From positions 124,001 to 188,000 of the forward strand of contig OU612072.1 of assembly GCA_914767715.1 (NCBI GenBank): a stretch of 64,000 bases of DNA. Reading direction: 5' to 3'. The notes beneath the pieces were generated by a model. It worked only from the letters and a program-made list of their open reading frames with translations, was not told where the DNA came from and made no database searches. Shown piece after piece: positions 45,231 through 56,906 of the stretch (positions within the stretch are counted from its first letter, which is position 1; each line of letters starts with the position of its first letter). The position numbers and the translations under genes were made by a program. The DNA is from Membranipora membranacea. Its lineage: Eukaryota > Bryozoa > Gymnolaemata > Cheilostomatida > Membraniporidae.

Positions 45231-45722
45231 GTCCTGTGTGAGCGAGAGAGTCACCACCACCACCAGATATGTGTATATATGTAGAGTAGTTGTGAGTGTA
45301 TTATATGAGAGAGGTTATATTGTAGCTATACCTGCTAGTATTTATATTAATGTCACAGAGTAAGCCTTAGAATGATGTTACCGAGTTACACTAATGTAAC
45401 ATGCATGGCATAATGTTTCCAATGTTGCAATGCTGCAAAAACTTAAACAGCCAAATGCTGAATCAAATAATTCACAATATTGAGTTTTCTGGGTGTGACG
45501 TTGTCCAAGAAATGGACCACTGTTTTCGTCTACATGTCTTAAGTATTGTTGAATTTACGTGAATAATTTCAAATATGAAGAATCCTTTATTTCCTATGAT
45601 CTATCATGTCTATGCTTTTATTTTTTTCAGTTCTGAAATATCAAAAATTATATTATAAGTTTAAAACAAAGTTCAGTAATGCTCCTGCCTGACGTCTCTT
45701 TATCCCCCCCCTCCACTCACTG

Positions 45723-45728
45723 AATAAA
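45723..45728 (+). promoter_or_regulatory. Candidate polyadenylation signal of CIAO2B
   Basis: AATAAA about 490 bases after the stop codon on the same strand; no earlier one was seen. Confidence 0.4.
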
Positions 45729-47092
45729 GCTTGTCATGACAAGCGAGCTCATGAGCGACAATGTGTGTATAATAGAAATGTGGGCTGAAATGACTATCAT
45801 TATTGTCCCTAGCGATGCAAAACTCATCGCCCTCAAATTGTTTTGTACCATTCAATCATGGATAAAGCTATTTTTTATAGTCTTTCTCACACAAGCCGGA
45901 ATTCCGACTCGTCATCTCTCCATACCCATACCATCTGATGATATTCAGATTTTTTTTGATTGACTTATATCCACTTTATTTTTCCCGCTCAAAATAGTAC
46001 ATGGCAACATGGCAATCATAATAAGAGCGAGTATTACATAAAAAGAAAAAAACTGAAATCAATATGTATTTAAAATGTCTTCGATAAAGGAAGTTTAAAA
46101 AACTCAAACACCCTATATGTGAAAAATTGTGTTCTTTAAGCTCTCTGTTCTGAGACCCTTGTCAGTCGGCCTGGCAGAGTGACGATGTTGACTCTGTCTA
46201 GATCGCACGAGATTATAAGTGATATGTCAAGCTACCATAAATTAGCTACATTTAGTTTATAACATCATATTGATTGTTCATAGCTTGGGTGAAGAACTAG
46301 CAAGGCATGGTTATGCTAGCAGGGAGTTTGGGACTGATGCTAGCAGGGAGGGTGATGCTAGTATGCAGATCCTTCATTTGATGTCAGAGTTATGCTCTCT
46401 TAAGCTCATTAAAACGGTTAGCTTGAGGTCAACATTATTTGTGTCAAGGTCAAGAAATCCATTTCCGGAATTGCAGCTCTGGAAATTCTGAGATTCTTGC
46501 AATAAGCAGTGTTCTTCTGTTATCCTTGCTTCTACTCTCCCAGTGACCACAGCAATATACTGCAGGTATGATCGGCATGTATTTTGTATAAATTGACAGG
46601 CTCTGAGTTAAGGTATCAGGTCTTGACTGTGCTAGTCCACATTTTTGGTTCAGTTAGGGTACAAGTAGATGAATTAAAAAGATGTCTTTAATTTAAAATT
46701 TTCATTTTTTTGTTCAACATGACCACAGTACAACTATTTATTATGGCATACGGACATTGAACTCCCTACATAGATAGGGCATGTGAGATGAGAGTATGAT
46801 TTTGAATGTCTATGACTATTGTTTCTGCCTGGATGATACATATATCCTAAGAGAGTGGAAAGTAAGCAAATCTAAAAGTGCTAACTAAGATAAGCTAAGT
46901 CATATATGATATTAGGACAGGTAAGTTAACTAAATAAAATACAGAATAGATAGTAGAATAGAACATGATAGTTTTAAAGAAAGCCAACTTCAGTCAGGAT
47001 GAGAATAAGTCTGTCCTTCTATGAAGCATTGCTGACCACCGCATTCAGCTGAAGCCTGAGCCGAAACACATTATGAATTTGGCAAGGAATTC

Positions 47093-47204
47093 ATCGTGTA
47101 AGCCCTGAGTATACATCGTGTAAGCCCTGATAATACATCGTGTAAGCCCTGAGTATACATCGTGTAAGCCCTGAGTATACACCGTGTAAGCCCTGAGTAT
47201 ACTG
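47093..47204. repeat. 22-bp tandem repeat, 5 copies
   Basis: The unit is CATCGTGTAAGCCCTGAGTA plus TA, nearly identical between copies. Confidence 0.9.
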
Positions 47205-48582
47205 TCCTCACCCGGAAAATAGACCATGCAGTAAGAATGTGTTGTATGGCTGAGAGTTGCATTTGGTTTTGAACATAATGCTGGAACTTGGGAGAAATTA
47301 ACTACCCATTGGAAAATTCTACTCATTGTCTCAAATTCCTCCAATAAATCTCTGATTATGAATTCACTTGGGACCTACTCTAGATAGACAGGTTAGTATG
47401 ACCAGTATATTTATGTGGATTCGCACCACAGTTAGTACCTCATGCTCAGTTGGTAATCGTCTGACATTTAGAGAGAGATCCTTAAACCCGTTGATCCAAT
47501 AATTTTAATGATGTTGTTGCTGTTGTTTGTTTACCAACATCAGAGTGCAGGGACATTATCAAAGATTTACATGTTTCCATGCAGAAAATGTAGGGCTTAA
47601 GGACATGATTGATATTGAGGATTGTTTGGTATCTTTTTGTCTGCGCGTCCCTCGAACCCAACTGACTTAGGAATGTAGACCTATTATGGTGTACGATGTT
47701 GGTTTAATTGCTTTGATTATGTCAGTTTAGTTTATCTATAAATAATTCCAGTCACTGTTGTTCTAGTCAGTGATTTATATCTATGGGGTAGTTTTGGATT
47801 ACAATCTGTTGCGCAGACATAGTAAAGTAAAAACTGACCCATTCCGGGTTAGAAATTGATGTCGCTTATTTTTAACCTTAGGAGTAGGAGTAGTATATAG
47901 TGTGAGTTTGTTCCCCAGCAGGCACTGTAAAGCATCTTATTAGGATTTTGATAGTGTGATTATAAGTGTGCTTGTCTGTTCATCATATTTTGATTGTAGG
48001 ATTATACTCAAATTTAGTTTTTGCAAACGTAGTTACTTCTATAACGAGTGAGAATGTCATGATAGGACTAAGCATGCTTACTAGACAAGCAGTTAGGTTC
48101 CTTCTTCATAATTTTGAGCAATCGGCCCACAAGTGTATTTCATTTTAGTTAGATAATAAACAGTTACACCTTGTTGACCTCTGGCAGTCGCACAGAGTTG
48201 GAGATTTGACACTATTAATGTGTGATTAGTAGAGGCTGTTAGATGCTATGAAGATATTGAAATGGTTAAAGAAGCAATGTCCTGGGATAGTTTTTAAAGT
48301 GAAAACTGGCTGCTTATAGCAGCAGTAGTATGTTTCTGTTTCCTTCAGACTGATCACTAGCATTTCTTTCTTCATTGTGGACATGTTAACTGATTAGTTT
48401 GGTATATCGGCACGCTGACAAAGTGTGAATGATCCTTATATACAACTAAGGCCTCGTTCACTCTGAAGCCGTCTCACGGTGGCGCTCATGTTTGATTTTA
48501 TCACCTGACAAATACTTTGAAGATGACCTCATGAGAAATAGCTAAAAGTAATTAGCTTCATATCCTGTATGGTAATACCAGG

Positions 48583-48635
48583 CGGGACGGGTACGAGGCA
48601 GGACGGGACGGGTACGAGGCAGGTCGGGACGGGTA
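48583..48635. repeat. 21-bp GC-rich tandem repeat, 2.5 copies
   Basis: CGGGACGGGTACGAGGCAGG plus A/T is repeated. It is strongly GC-rich in AT-rich surroundings. Confidence 0.85.
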
Positions 48636-48932
48636 ATACATTATAGACCTAGATCACCTAGGCGCAAGTTATGTTATGTAAAAAGCTTTTACCATCTTTC
48701 AGATAACAGTTTGACATTTGATTCAGCTGAATGCACGTAATAATTTGTCTATTTTGGATTGAAGATTTATCTGTTGATATTTATGATAGGTTATTGAATG
48801 TAACTGAATCTGGTTATGAGGTATTATATTCTGATAGTTGGTTATTAACATACCAAGGCTGGGGTATTATCAGAGACTATAGATAGATATCCTTACATCT
48901 GTCGCTGAATGTTTGAATATTAATATCAGATT

Positions 48933-49082
48933 TCATGGATGGTAATTTGGTCTTCTTGTATCGAACTGTTCATCTGTCAGATACATCACCTGCAGACACA
49001 ATATCTCACAGTCGTAGCTGCTCCAGTATTTAGGATTGTCAGTGTTCGGCGGTGTGCAAGATTTATCACAACACATGTAGGC
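48933..49082 (-). CDS. Possible Cys-rich terminal exon, isolated
   Basis: A strong acceptor (pyrimidine-rich CTTCACTCTTACAG on the minus strand) opens a 49-residue frame, AYMCCDKSCTPPNTDNPKYW ... CEILCLQV ... RRPNYHP-stop, with five Cys (CC...C...C...C). The upstream exon is uncertain: the next minus-strand frame crosses a 26-bp array. No family is recognised. It could be the last exon of a small secreted protein gene or a chance frame. Confidence 0.25.
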   Translation of the reverse strand, partial: AYMCCDKSCTPPNTDNPKYWSSYDCEILCLQVMYLTDEQFDTRRPNYHP

Positions 49083-49195
49083 CTGTAAGAGTGAAGTTAG
49101 ATTACATAGATACAGAGGCGGGCATACTGAGATAACCCTGTATGTGACTGAGCTGCTCCTGGACAAGAATGACATTACTACAGAGATATTCCCAG

Positions 49196-49306
49196 TGATA
49201 TTGGACACAGAGTACTGTCTGTGATATTGGACACAGAGTGCTGTCCGTGATATTGGACACAGAGTACTGTCCGTGATATTGGTCACAGAGTACTCTGTGA
49301 TATTGG
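49196..49306. repeat. 26-bp tandem repeat, about 4 copies
   Basis: The unit is GTGATATTGGACACAGAGTA plus CTGTCC. It lies just upstream, on the minus strand, of the possible Cys-rich exon. Confidence 0.9.
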
Positions 49307-50457
49307 TATTGTACTCATTTTTGAGCTTTAGGGCTTATAAGGAAAGGCTTATTTGTTGGAGACAGTGCAGCTATAAAAGTTTTATTCTTCTCTTATGTCA
49401 ACAATAATATCTTACTACAAAGTCAACTACCTCTTTACATAAGAGAGTTTACTTTAGATCTGGAGTGCCTGTTGTAGGATTGTATTTGCATGCACTACTT
49501 ATTTCCCTAGTCTGGGCCTTGTAAGGTTATATCATATACTAGTATCACACAGATAATCTTGTTTTTACCCTGTGATAAGGCAGGTGTTAACTCTGACCCA
49601 GTCAAGTGAAATCTGCCAAGCATTTCATTAAAATAGATAAACAAAGTCCCTTATCCTGTTATTAGCTGATTTTGATGCAACTTGTGATCTGATGTTTTGT
49701 TACACAACAACCGTCTGGCCAAAGACCTGCTTTCACCGCTCTGCAGACAACATATAATTCAATATTGACACTCGTGTTTGATTTAGAGTGTTTATATCTC
49801 AATATGGTTATACAGAAATTGACTAAAGCCCCTAAGGATATATTTCCAACAGGAACTTTGAAGCTTCAATCACTGCCATAAGGTAGACCTATTTGTGACA
49901 GAGAAACAACCACCTTATATAATATCTGTAGATGTTAACCATTCCCATATTAGGCTTACTATACTGTGTGAAAGCCATTAGCTGATGAGTTTTACAATAA
50001 GATCCATTAAAAATTAATAGAATATTGTTTACAATCTTTCTCATTGGGTACAGGAATCTATCGGCCTGTGAGAGTCAGCGAGTATATAGGTCAGCAGCAG
50101 AGTGGGTCAGCAGCAGTGTAAGTTTGTCTGTCTGTGTGTCAGTGATGTCGTCTCTCAGCTGCTGTTCATACTGCTTGGCAGGGCTCCACATTCCCATGGT
50201 AGCTTTACTGGCTGCTGCTCATATATATGTTGGCTTTTGATGTTTATACTTTGATTGTCTTTATTGCTTATCACAAGGCTCTGGTATGTAATTTATGTCG
50301 TTTATTTCCCTTGACACATTTTATCACCATGGGTGTCTTTTTATTGCCTACTCACTGCTCAGCATATCCTACTGAGAACCTTACATTGTCTGCTTATACC
50401 TGTCCTGGTACTTCACTGAGAAACCCAATCTAAGCGCTCAGACTTGTAGGAGGTAGT

Positions 50458-50573
50458 AGTTTGAGTGCTCAAACGGTGCAAGATGCTGGTAGAGGCATTT
50501 CATTATCAACCAGAAAGTGGTTGATAATGAAATGCCTCTACCAGCATCTTGCACTGTTTGAGCACTTAAACTA
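50458..50573. mobile_element. Palindromic foldback MITE with 9-bp target duplication
   Basis: Two arms of about 55 bp, starting (T)AGTTTGAGTGCTCAAACGG and ending GAGCACTTAAACTA, are near-perfect reverse complements around an 8-base loop. AGGAGGTAG stands on both sides (50448-50456 and 50574-50582). The 9-bp duplication points to MULE-type transposition. A shorter relative is at 27850-27925. Confidence 0.9.
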
Positions 50574-50667
50574 AGGAGGTAGTGGTGTTATGTTATTTGA
50601 TTATAATTTTAAGCTGGGCGTCTCACTAGTAGCCTAGCCTAGCCTATCGATCTGTGGCTGCATAAGT

Positions 50668-50778
50668 GCTACATCTCAGAGCGTAGTCTGCCGGTACAGA
50701 CTACATCTCAGAGCGTAGTCTGCCGGTACAGACTACATCTCAGAGCGTAGTCTGCCGGTACAGACTACATCTCAGAGC
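50668..50778. repeat. 32-bp tandem repeat, 3.4 copies
   Basis: The unit is TACATCTCAGAGCGTAGTCT plus GCCGGTACAGAC; the copies are essentially identical. Confidence 0.95.
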
Positions 50779-51710
50779 AGTATATGCTCAGACATTCACA
50801 ATCATTCTATCATCACATAATTTATTTTTAAATACGTAAATGTTTTCCTGATTGTTTACGTTTCTTAGAGCTGCAGCAGCATCAGCCTATCTGTTGTGTT
50901 TTCATTAATGGGGATGCTGCAACTTTTAACACGCCCTTTATTACTGCCTGATGCCTGAATGATTACTGATGTAGCTGTAGAGCAGTGTATATCAGGTTAT
51001 CATCATCTCCTGATTTATATTCTCAGTACCAGAGCAGCCCAATTAAGCTGCTATGTTTTTGTTTGGACCAGTCCAGATTACCTAACTCCCCAGGCCGAGG
51101 CCTGTGTGTAACTTGTGCTCAGCCTTTATAACAACTCCCCTCATAGCTTTGGGTTTATTCGATGCCTCATCACTATCTACCAACCAACTTTATTTTGCTC
51201 GCCCGACATCGAAAATCTCTAGTTACTGCTAATACCATTCATTATGCTCTGTGTATACAGTGCAGCTGTGGGTGCTGGGTTTGGGTTCATTGGCAATCAG
51301 AACTAATTTACGTCAAGTACCAGGAAATAGGTCTCTGTGACATTGGAAAGTCTGAGATCATTACACTCAAGTGCATAAGTGTATCCAGTGAACTCCCTCT
51401 CAGTTTATTGGTGTAACAGTGCACATTGTACTCATCGCTGGCCGATGTTACAGCGGCTCTCGGTCGTAGCTGAGTCAATGTTCTTATTCATTAGGTAATA
51501 AAGGAATAATCATACATGCTGTAATTATACTGACATTTAATCTATGGGGCTTATCCTATAATTAGCGCTGTAACTGTGAGAAGGAAAGGCTTACACACAG
51601 GCCAAATTGTCATCACTATCTACTGTGCTGAGTATTAACCACCTCAAACCATATCTAATGGGCTTTCTGAATATCTTACTAGTATGAGTGACTCCCCTCC
51701 TTCCCGGCTG

Positions 51711-52106
51711 CTATGTGCTGACCTGGTACTATGTGCTGACCTGGTACTATGTGCTGACCTGGTACTATGTGCTGACCTGGTACTATGTGCTGACCTGGTA
51801 CTATGTGCTGACCTGGTACTATGTGCTGACCTGGTACTATGCGCTGACCTGGTACTATGCGCTGACCTGGTACTATGCGCTGAGCTGGTACTATGTGCTG
51901 ACCCGGTACTATGTGCTGACCTGGTACTATGCGCTGACCTGGTACTATGCGCTGACCTGGTACTATGTGCTGACCCGGTACTATGTGCTGACCTGGTACT
52001 ATGTGCTGACCTGGTACTATGTGCTGACCTGGTACTATGTGCTGACCTGGTACTATGCGCTGACCTGGTACTATGCGCTGACCTGGTACTATGTGCTGAC
52101 CTGGTA
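51711..52106. repeat. 18-bp minisatellite, 22 copies
   Basis: The unit is CTATGTGCTGACCTGGTA with sparse changes (TGT/TGC, GACC/GAGC, CTGG/CCGG). Because 18 is a multiple of three, four of six frames stay open for about 140-158 codons. These are repeat artefacts, not genes. It ends about 220 bases before the first coding exon of tropomodulin, so it is in its 5' UTR intron or promoter. Confidence 0.97.
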
Positions 52107-52330
52107 GCTTCATCCTCCACATAATGTCAATTATAAGTAGCGCGTGAAAGTGATCTCTGCCTTTTTATCTATGCTTGTGGAGGTTAACAAATACTTTTGG
52201 ATGCTTTACGCTTTACCTTTTTTCATTGCGTAATGTGAGACTATTTGCAATTGAAAAACATCAGATATATCCTTTTTTCTGTCATGTTTAAATTATCATC
52301 ACCTCTGTTTGTTTATATTTATGCGTAGTC

Positions 52331-54655
52331 ATGACTACAGAAGATATGGACGCCCCATGGAGTAAGAAATCTGAGGTATCAGTGTTTGATGAGATAGATA
52401 TAGATGAGCTGTTAGCTCAGCTGACACCAGAAGAGATAGAGGCTCTAGAGAACGAGACAGACCCTGATGTGAGTATCATAGACGAGTTAATGTTAGCTAG
52501 AGTTTAGTTTAGCTAGATCAGGGTGACGTGGTGTTATCTAGCACTAAACTTTGGCTAGTTGAGGTGGGAGACTGTAAAGGGAAATAAAGATGTTTGGCTG
52601 GTCTGGAGTTTTGGTATCTCAAGCAATTGCAAAAATGTCCCAACTTTTCAAACTTCACTTGGGTAGTACTGCACAATAATAACATTATATTGTATTGGCA
52701 TGCCTTTCATCCTTTCAATCCTTTCAATCCAATATTGATGATTGATATTATAGTGAGTTATAAATCAATAGATAATCAATCATCTTGGTTTACACTACCA
52801 ATTATAGCTCTATGTAGCATGTCTTGACTAGAAAGGACAGACTGCATGAAACTACCTTCTCAGATCGCTCTCATTGGGTGAAGTCATACAATAAAGCATT
52901 GGGGGTAACTTTGATCATGGTTCTTAGGTAGAAGAGAATCACATTGGGGGGAAGGGGGGGGGGGGCTAACGTTATATGTGAGTGATACATTATAGACTCA
53001 GTGAGTGGTATATTATAGACTCACAGCTGCTCACATAGACTCACAGCTGCTCACATCAGCTTTTCTCTGTATTTGTAGAATTCTTTGCTGCCTCCATCAG
53101 AGAGAGTGAAGAATCAGACAGAGAAATCTGACACAGGACCACTGAACAGAGAAGCTCTGCTTAAGTTCATAGAGGATAAGGCTAAAGCTGAGAAAGATTG
53201 GGAGGAGGCTAAACCTTATACTAAGGTACTCAGTCTATACCTGCATCTTATATTATATATCACTCAGACACCCTAGCACCAAGATACTCGGTCTATACCT
53301 GCATCTTATATTATATATCACTCAGACACCCTAGCACCAAGATACTCGGTCTATACCTGAATGTCATATTATATACCATTGAGGTATCGTAGTACCAAGG
53401 TATCAATGTGAGGCTGTATAAGGGGTCGGTTGACACCTTTTGCAGCGAGGAGATCCTCTCTAACAAAGGTAGACTGGGCTAGCATTAAATTGTTTAGTTG
53501 ACAACCTCATTAAGCAATAGCTGCTTTTCCATCTCTATGAAATCGATAGTGGGAGGCGATGGTATGATGGGATACAGGTAGGATACAGGTAGGATACAGG
53601 TAGGATACAGGTAGGATACAGGTAGGATACAGGTAGGATACAGGTAGATGCCAATTGCTGCAGAGTGCATTTTTGGGCTTTGTGTGAGGCTACATGAATA
53701 ATTCATGTTGCGGCCTCTGTTCCGTGTTTGTGCCGCTGGTATCTGATTTGTATTGAATGTGATAACTACATACTGACTATAACTTACCAGGAGAAGCGAG
53801 GGAAGGTGTTCACACCTAAAGATGAGGATGTCAAAGTAGACGAGCTCAACGGTACAGGAGACGGCTCAGATCTAAAAACTGATTTCGACGATATTTTAAA
53901 CCAGGCCACAGAAGAGGAACTAGTAGACTTAGCAGGTTTGTTCCTCCTCTCAGTTTGAAAAAGAAAAGATTGTTTGGTCTTGCAGCTCATGCCCTAACAC
54001 TAGTCTGAAAACTCTGAGAAAAGCTTTAGAGACTAGGTTGGCAGCTTCTGAATCGTAGAAGAATCACGTGTTCACGTGATACTGCTATAATGATTGAGGA
54101 TAGATATAGAGTTCTCAATTAGTATAGGTTTTGCTATGAAACTTGTTAATAATTGGGAGTTACCATCTCTCTGAACATACTGTTCAGAGAGATGGTAACT
54201 CCCAATTATAAAAACAGTTTTGATAAATAAAGTATAGCTATGCATATTATATCACTTGTTACCATCCCTTTAACTGCAAATTAGTTGAATCTGCACATCG
54301 AGTTTTTATATGGCAGGAGGACTGAAAGTCATAAACCTTTGCTCAAGCTCCTTGTGCTGATTCTGACTGAAATAACAGTTTTTTATCCTCTTACCTTTCC
54401 CGCCATTTTTCAGCTGCACTCGGATTTCACGCCATGTTGAACCAGGACCAGTATAACGCCTCTATGACAGATAAGCCCGTACACGGAGGGTTTAAGGGTG
54501 TAGCTAAGGCTACAATGCCCACGATATCCGCTCCTGTCGCTCCTAACAGTACTGATGTTGAGAAAAGTATCGATCAGCTCTCCAGTAACGACTCATCTCT
54601 TAAAGAGCTCAATCTTAATAATATTAAAGTGAGACAATCATTACTACAAGTCTAT

Positions 54656-54694
<39 letters not shown>

Positions 54695-56906
54695 TTAGTT
54701 AATACTCGCTGTCTCGATGGAATCTTAAGCAAATGACAAGTCACACTGGGTGTCCTGTCAAATGATCCGAATAGAGTGAGATGGGTGGTATCTCTATGAG
54801 AGTATTACAAGTTTATACCTGAATGGGACCTTGTTGTAACTTTGGTGACCCGAAGACATATTATAGTAGGCTGGGTTCTCACTGATACACTTGTCAGTCA
54901 TTAACGGGGGTATCTCTTACTTCTCTTTCTCAGAATATATCAGCGGAGAAATTTGAGAGGCTATTTGATGCTTTAGAATCTAACACAACTCTGGAGACTC
55001 TAGCTCTGGCTAGTACTGGTATGACCGACCGAGTCGCTAAGGTATGTTATATATCACATCACATTATCTCCCTCTACAGCTACACTACATCTGCAAACTA
55101 TCTCTGTCAACAAGGTGTTAATAGGCTACATCACGTAACTACACTACCCTCAAAACTCCCCTCTGCAAACCTTGAATTACAACAAACAACAAACTGTTAG
55201 TAAGACGCGAGGTCAGTGTATTATGCTTCACTACCCACGGCTACTCATGACCACCAATCCTCCCCAGAACAGATATTATTATGATCCGATCCCTCATTAG
55301 AAATGCACCTTCTCACAAGAAGTCTTACATTATATAACATGGTCACTTCCATAATTGTGTTTTTGGAATGCAAACAAGGTAACCTCCATTCATTTGTGCA
55401 CAGACACAATGTTCTAGAAGGTGTCGACCACCCGACACATTCCGCAGAAATCTATTAGAACACTGTAAGCTTAGCATAGCTTCACTTGTGATTAATTGTT
55501 GTAGAAATTATCAGGAGCGCTGAAGAAGAATAAAACACTAACAACAGTGATACTCGATTCTAACTACATCAGACGAGATATGATCATAGAAATACTAAAA
55601 GCAATCGGAGAAAACCTCTCCATAAAAGAGATCTCATTCGAGAATCAGGTATGTATGTGAGTCACCTGGACGCTGAGATAACACCATTAGTGTGTGTATA
55701 TCTATCAGAATCAGTGTGGGTGCTCAGAATCAGTGTGGGTGCTGTGAATGGTTGGGGGTCCGTTACTCAGAGGATTATTACATTTCTATTCTGTCTAGTG
55801 TTTACCTTGTTTTATATAAGCTATGATATTGCTCTTCAGCACAGCATTGCCTGTGTCACAGGGTGAGACGTGTCTAGATAAATAATCAACATCTATCAGA
55901 ATAGCGTAAAGATCCCAATCTCAAAGTCTCTCTCAGTTCCGCGGTTCACATAGTTTTACTTGTAGCAGAATTCTTCTCCAGTTGATGTCACACTCTTGTG
56001 CTATTTTAGAATTTATTTGTAGTATCAGTTTTGATAAATTTGAGCCTTTTTGATCTCAGAAACCCTCAATATTGGGAGTAAAAGCAGAACAGGAAATAGC
56101 AAAGATAATCGATGGTAATGCTCATCTGGAGAAACTGGGTATTCAGTTTGAGACGCTCAACGCTAGAATTAGAGTACAAGAGAAACTACAGTCTAATTAT
56201 GACAAACGTAAGTATCTCCATCAAATATAGATACAGTTTAATAGTGTCTATGTATAAATAAGTATCAGTACCATACGTAACATAATATACATTTGTGTGA
56301 ATACCACTGAACAACACACAGGTCTTCAGCTAGAAACCATGACTCAAGCGCTGTTTTGATGCCTTCTCTAGTACTACCTCCTCATGGCCGGCCCCAGCAG
56401 CATGATGCCACCCCTGTGTATAATTAAAGTATAAGTGTTCGTGATCAAAGCTATCATCGATCAATATACATGACCAGTGTTACTCGTTACTTATTGAGCC
56501 GAGGTGCTCATCGATGCCGGTAGATTTTATTGAATGTTAGTTCTCTTGGTGATTTGGCACATTAGAATGCACGATCAGAATTAGTTCTGGGTTTTAAATT
56601 TACAAAACAGAGTAAAGAAGGTTCGTTGTGAGGGGTATAATTGAACTTGAATTGTTATTACCTCATCTTACTCACCACCACAAATTGAGCGTTAAGCGTG
56701 ATCTATCAGCGATATGTAAGCACTGTGATGTCACTGTGATGTGATGTCACTGTGATGTCACTGTGATGTGATGTCACTGTGATGTCACTGTGATGTGATG
56801 TCACTATGATGTGATGTCACTGTGATGTCACTATGATGTGATGTAATGTGAATGTGATCCCCTTATTTACTCTTTTGTAGATCGCAAACAGAGAAGTGAG
56901 AAGTAG
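52331..56906 (+). CDS. TMOD: Tropomodulin
   Basis: Eight coding exons join in phase: 52331-52468, 53079-53225, 53791-53935, 54414-54628, 54934-55041, 55505-55648, 56060-56207 and 56881-56906 (stop TAG); 356 residues, the usual tropomodulin size. The N-terminal tropomyosin/actin-binding part is seen in FDEIDIDELLAQLTPEEIEA, DPDNSLLPPSERVKNQTEKS and the EKRGKVFTPK block. The capping LRR domain begins with LAALGFHAMLNQDQYNA and carries repeats such as LKELNLNNIK, LETLALASTGMTDRVA, LTTVILDSNYI and LEKLGIQFETLNARI. The very short last exon encodes a basic tail (RKQRSEK). The known role is capping actin pointed ends along tropomyosin-coated filaments. Exon 2's donor lies in a 58-bp repeat. The acceptor before the start codon implies a spliced 5' UTR. 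Confidence 0.97.
53221..53400 (+). repeat. 58-bp repeat spanning the tropomodulin exon 2 donor
   Basis: TACTCAGTCTATACCTG (at 53227) recurs at 53285 and 53343. Unit 1 begins at the coding boundary CTAAG|GTACTC. In units 2 and 3 the same place reads CAAG|ATACTC, so the donor GT is lost. Just past unit 3 it reads CAAG|GTATCA, again a potential donor. Confidence 0.95.
53570..53647. repeat. 10-bp tandem repeat, about 7 copies
   Basis: GGATACAGGTA units in intron 2 of tropomodulin. Each contains CAGGTA, a donor-like hexamer. Confidence 0.9.
54151..54207. repeat. Perfect palindrome, 27-bp arms
   Basis: AATTGGGAGTTACCATCTCT plus CTGAACA (54151-54177) is exactly reverse-complemented at 54181-54207 with a 3-base loop. 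Weaker pairing extends outward to about 54122 and 54236. It lies in intron 3 of tropomodulin. The perfection suggests a recent origin. Confidence 0.95.
54659..54691. repeat. TA dinucleotide microsatellite
   Basis: About 15 TA repeats, 30 bases after a tropomodulin exon donor (exon 54414-54628). Confidence 0.95.
56303..56420 (+). repeat. Dispersed repeat family B, copy 1
   Basis: Same sequence, about 90% identical, as 61934-62051: ACCACTG(A/C)ACAACACACA, GGTCTTCAGCTAGAAACCAT, CCTCATGGCCGGCCCCAGCA and CCACCCCTGTGT. In the last intron of tropomodulin. Confidence 0.9.
56720..56860. repeat. TGATGTCAC-rich tandem array
   Basis: TGATGTCACTG and TGATGTGATG units alternate in a composite array that ends 20 bases before the last tropomodulin exon. 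TGATGTCA resembles a CRE/ATF-type site, but in an intronic array this is likely coincidence. Confidence 0.85.

Larger units (their letters stand above)
45231..52330. other. Intergenic region between CIAO2B and tropomodulin
   Basis: This is mostly unassigned AT-rich DNA with several small arrays (47.1, 48.6, 49.2, 50.7 and 51.7 kb), a foldback MITE (50.46 kb) and a possible minus-strand terminal exon (48.9 kb). Tropomodulin's first coding exon begins just after a good acceptor (ATGCGTAG|TCATG). At least one non-coding 5' exon and its promoter should therefore be in here, but I cannot place it. Confidence 0.5.

Noticed and set aside
45736..45963. A 75-codon frame after CIAO2B
   Set aside because: Low-complexity hydrophobic translation, no splice sites or recognisable motifs, lies at the likely 3' end of CIAO2B.
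51644..52124. Four overlapping long open frames (139-158 codons)
   Set aside because: All are the 18-bp array read in different frames and strands; no splice, start or homology support.
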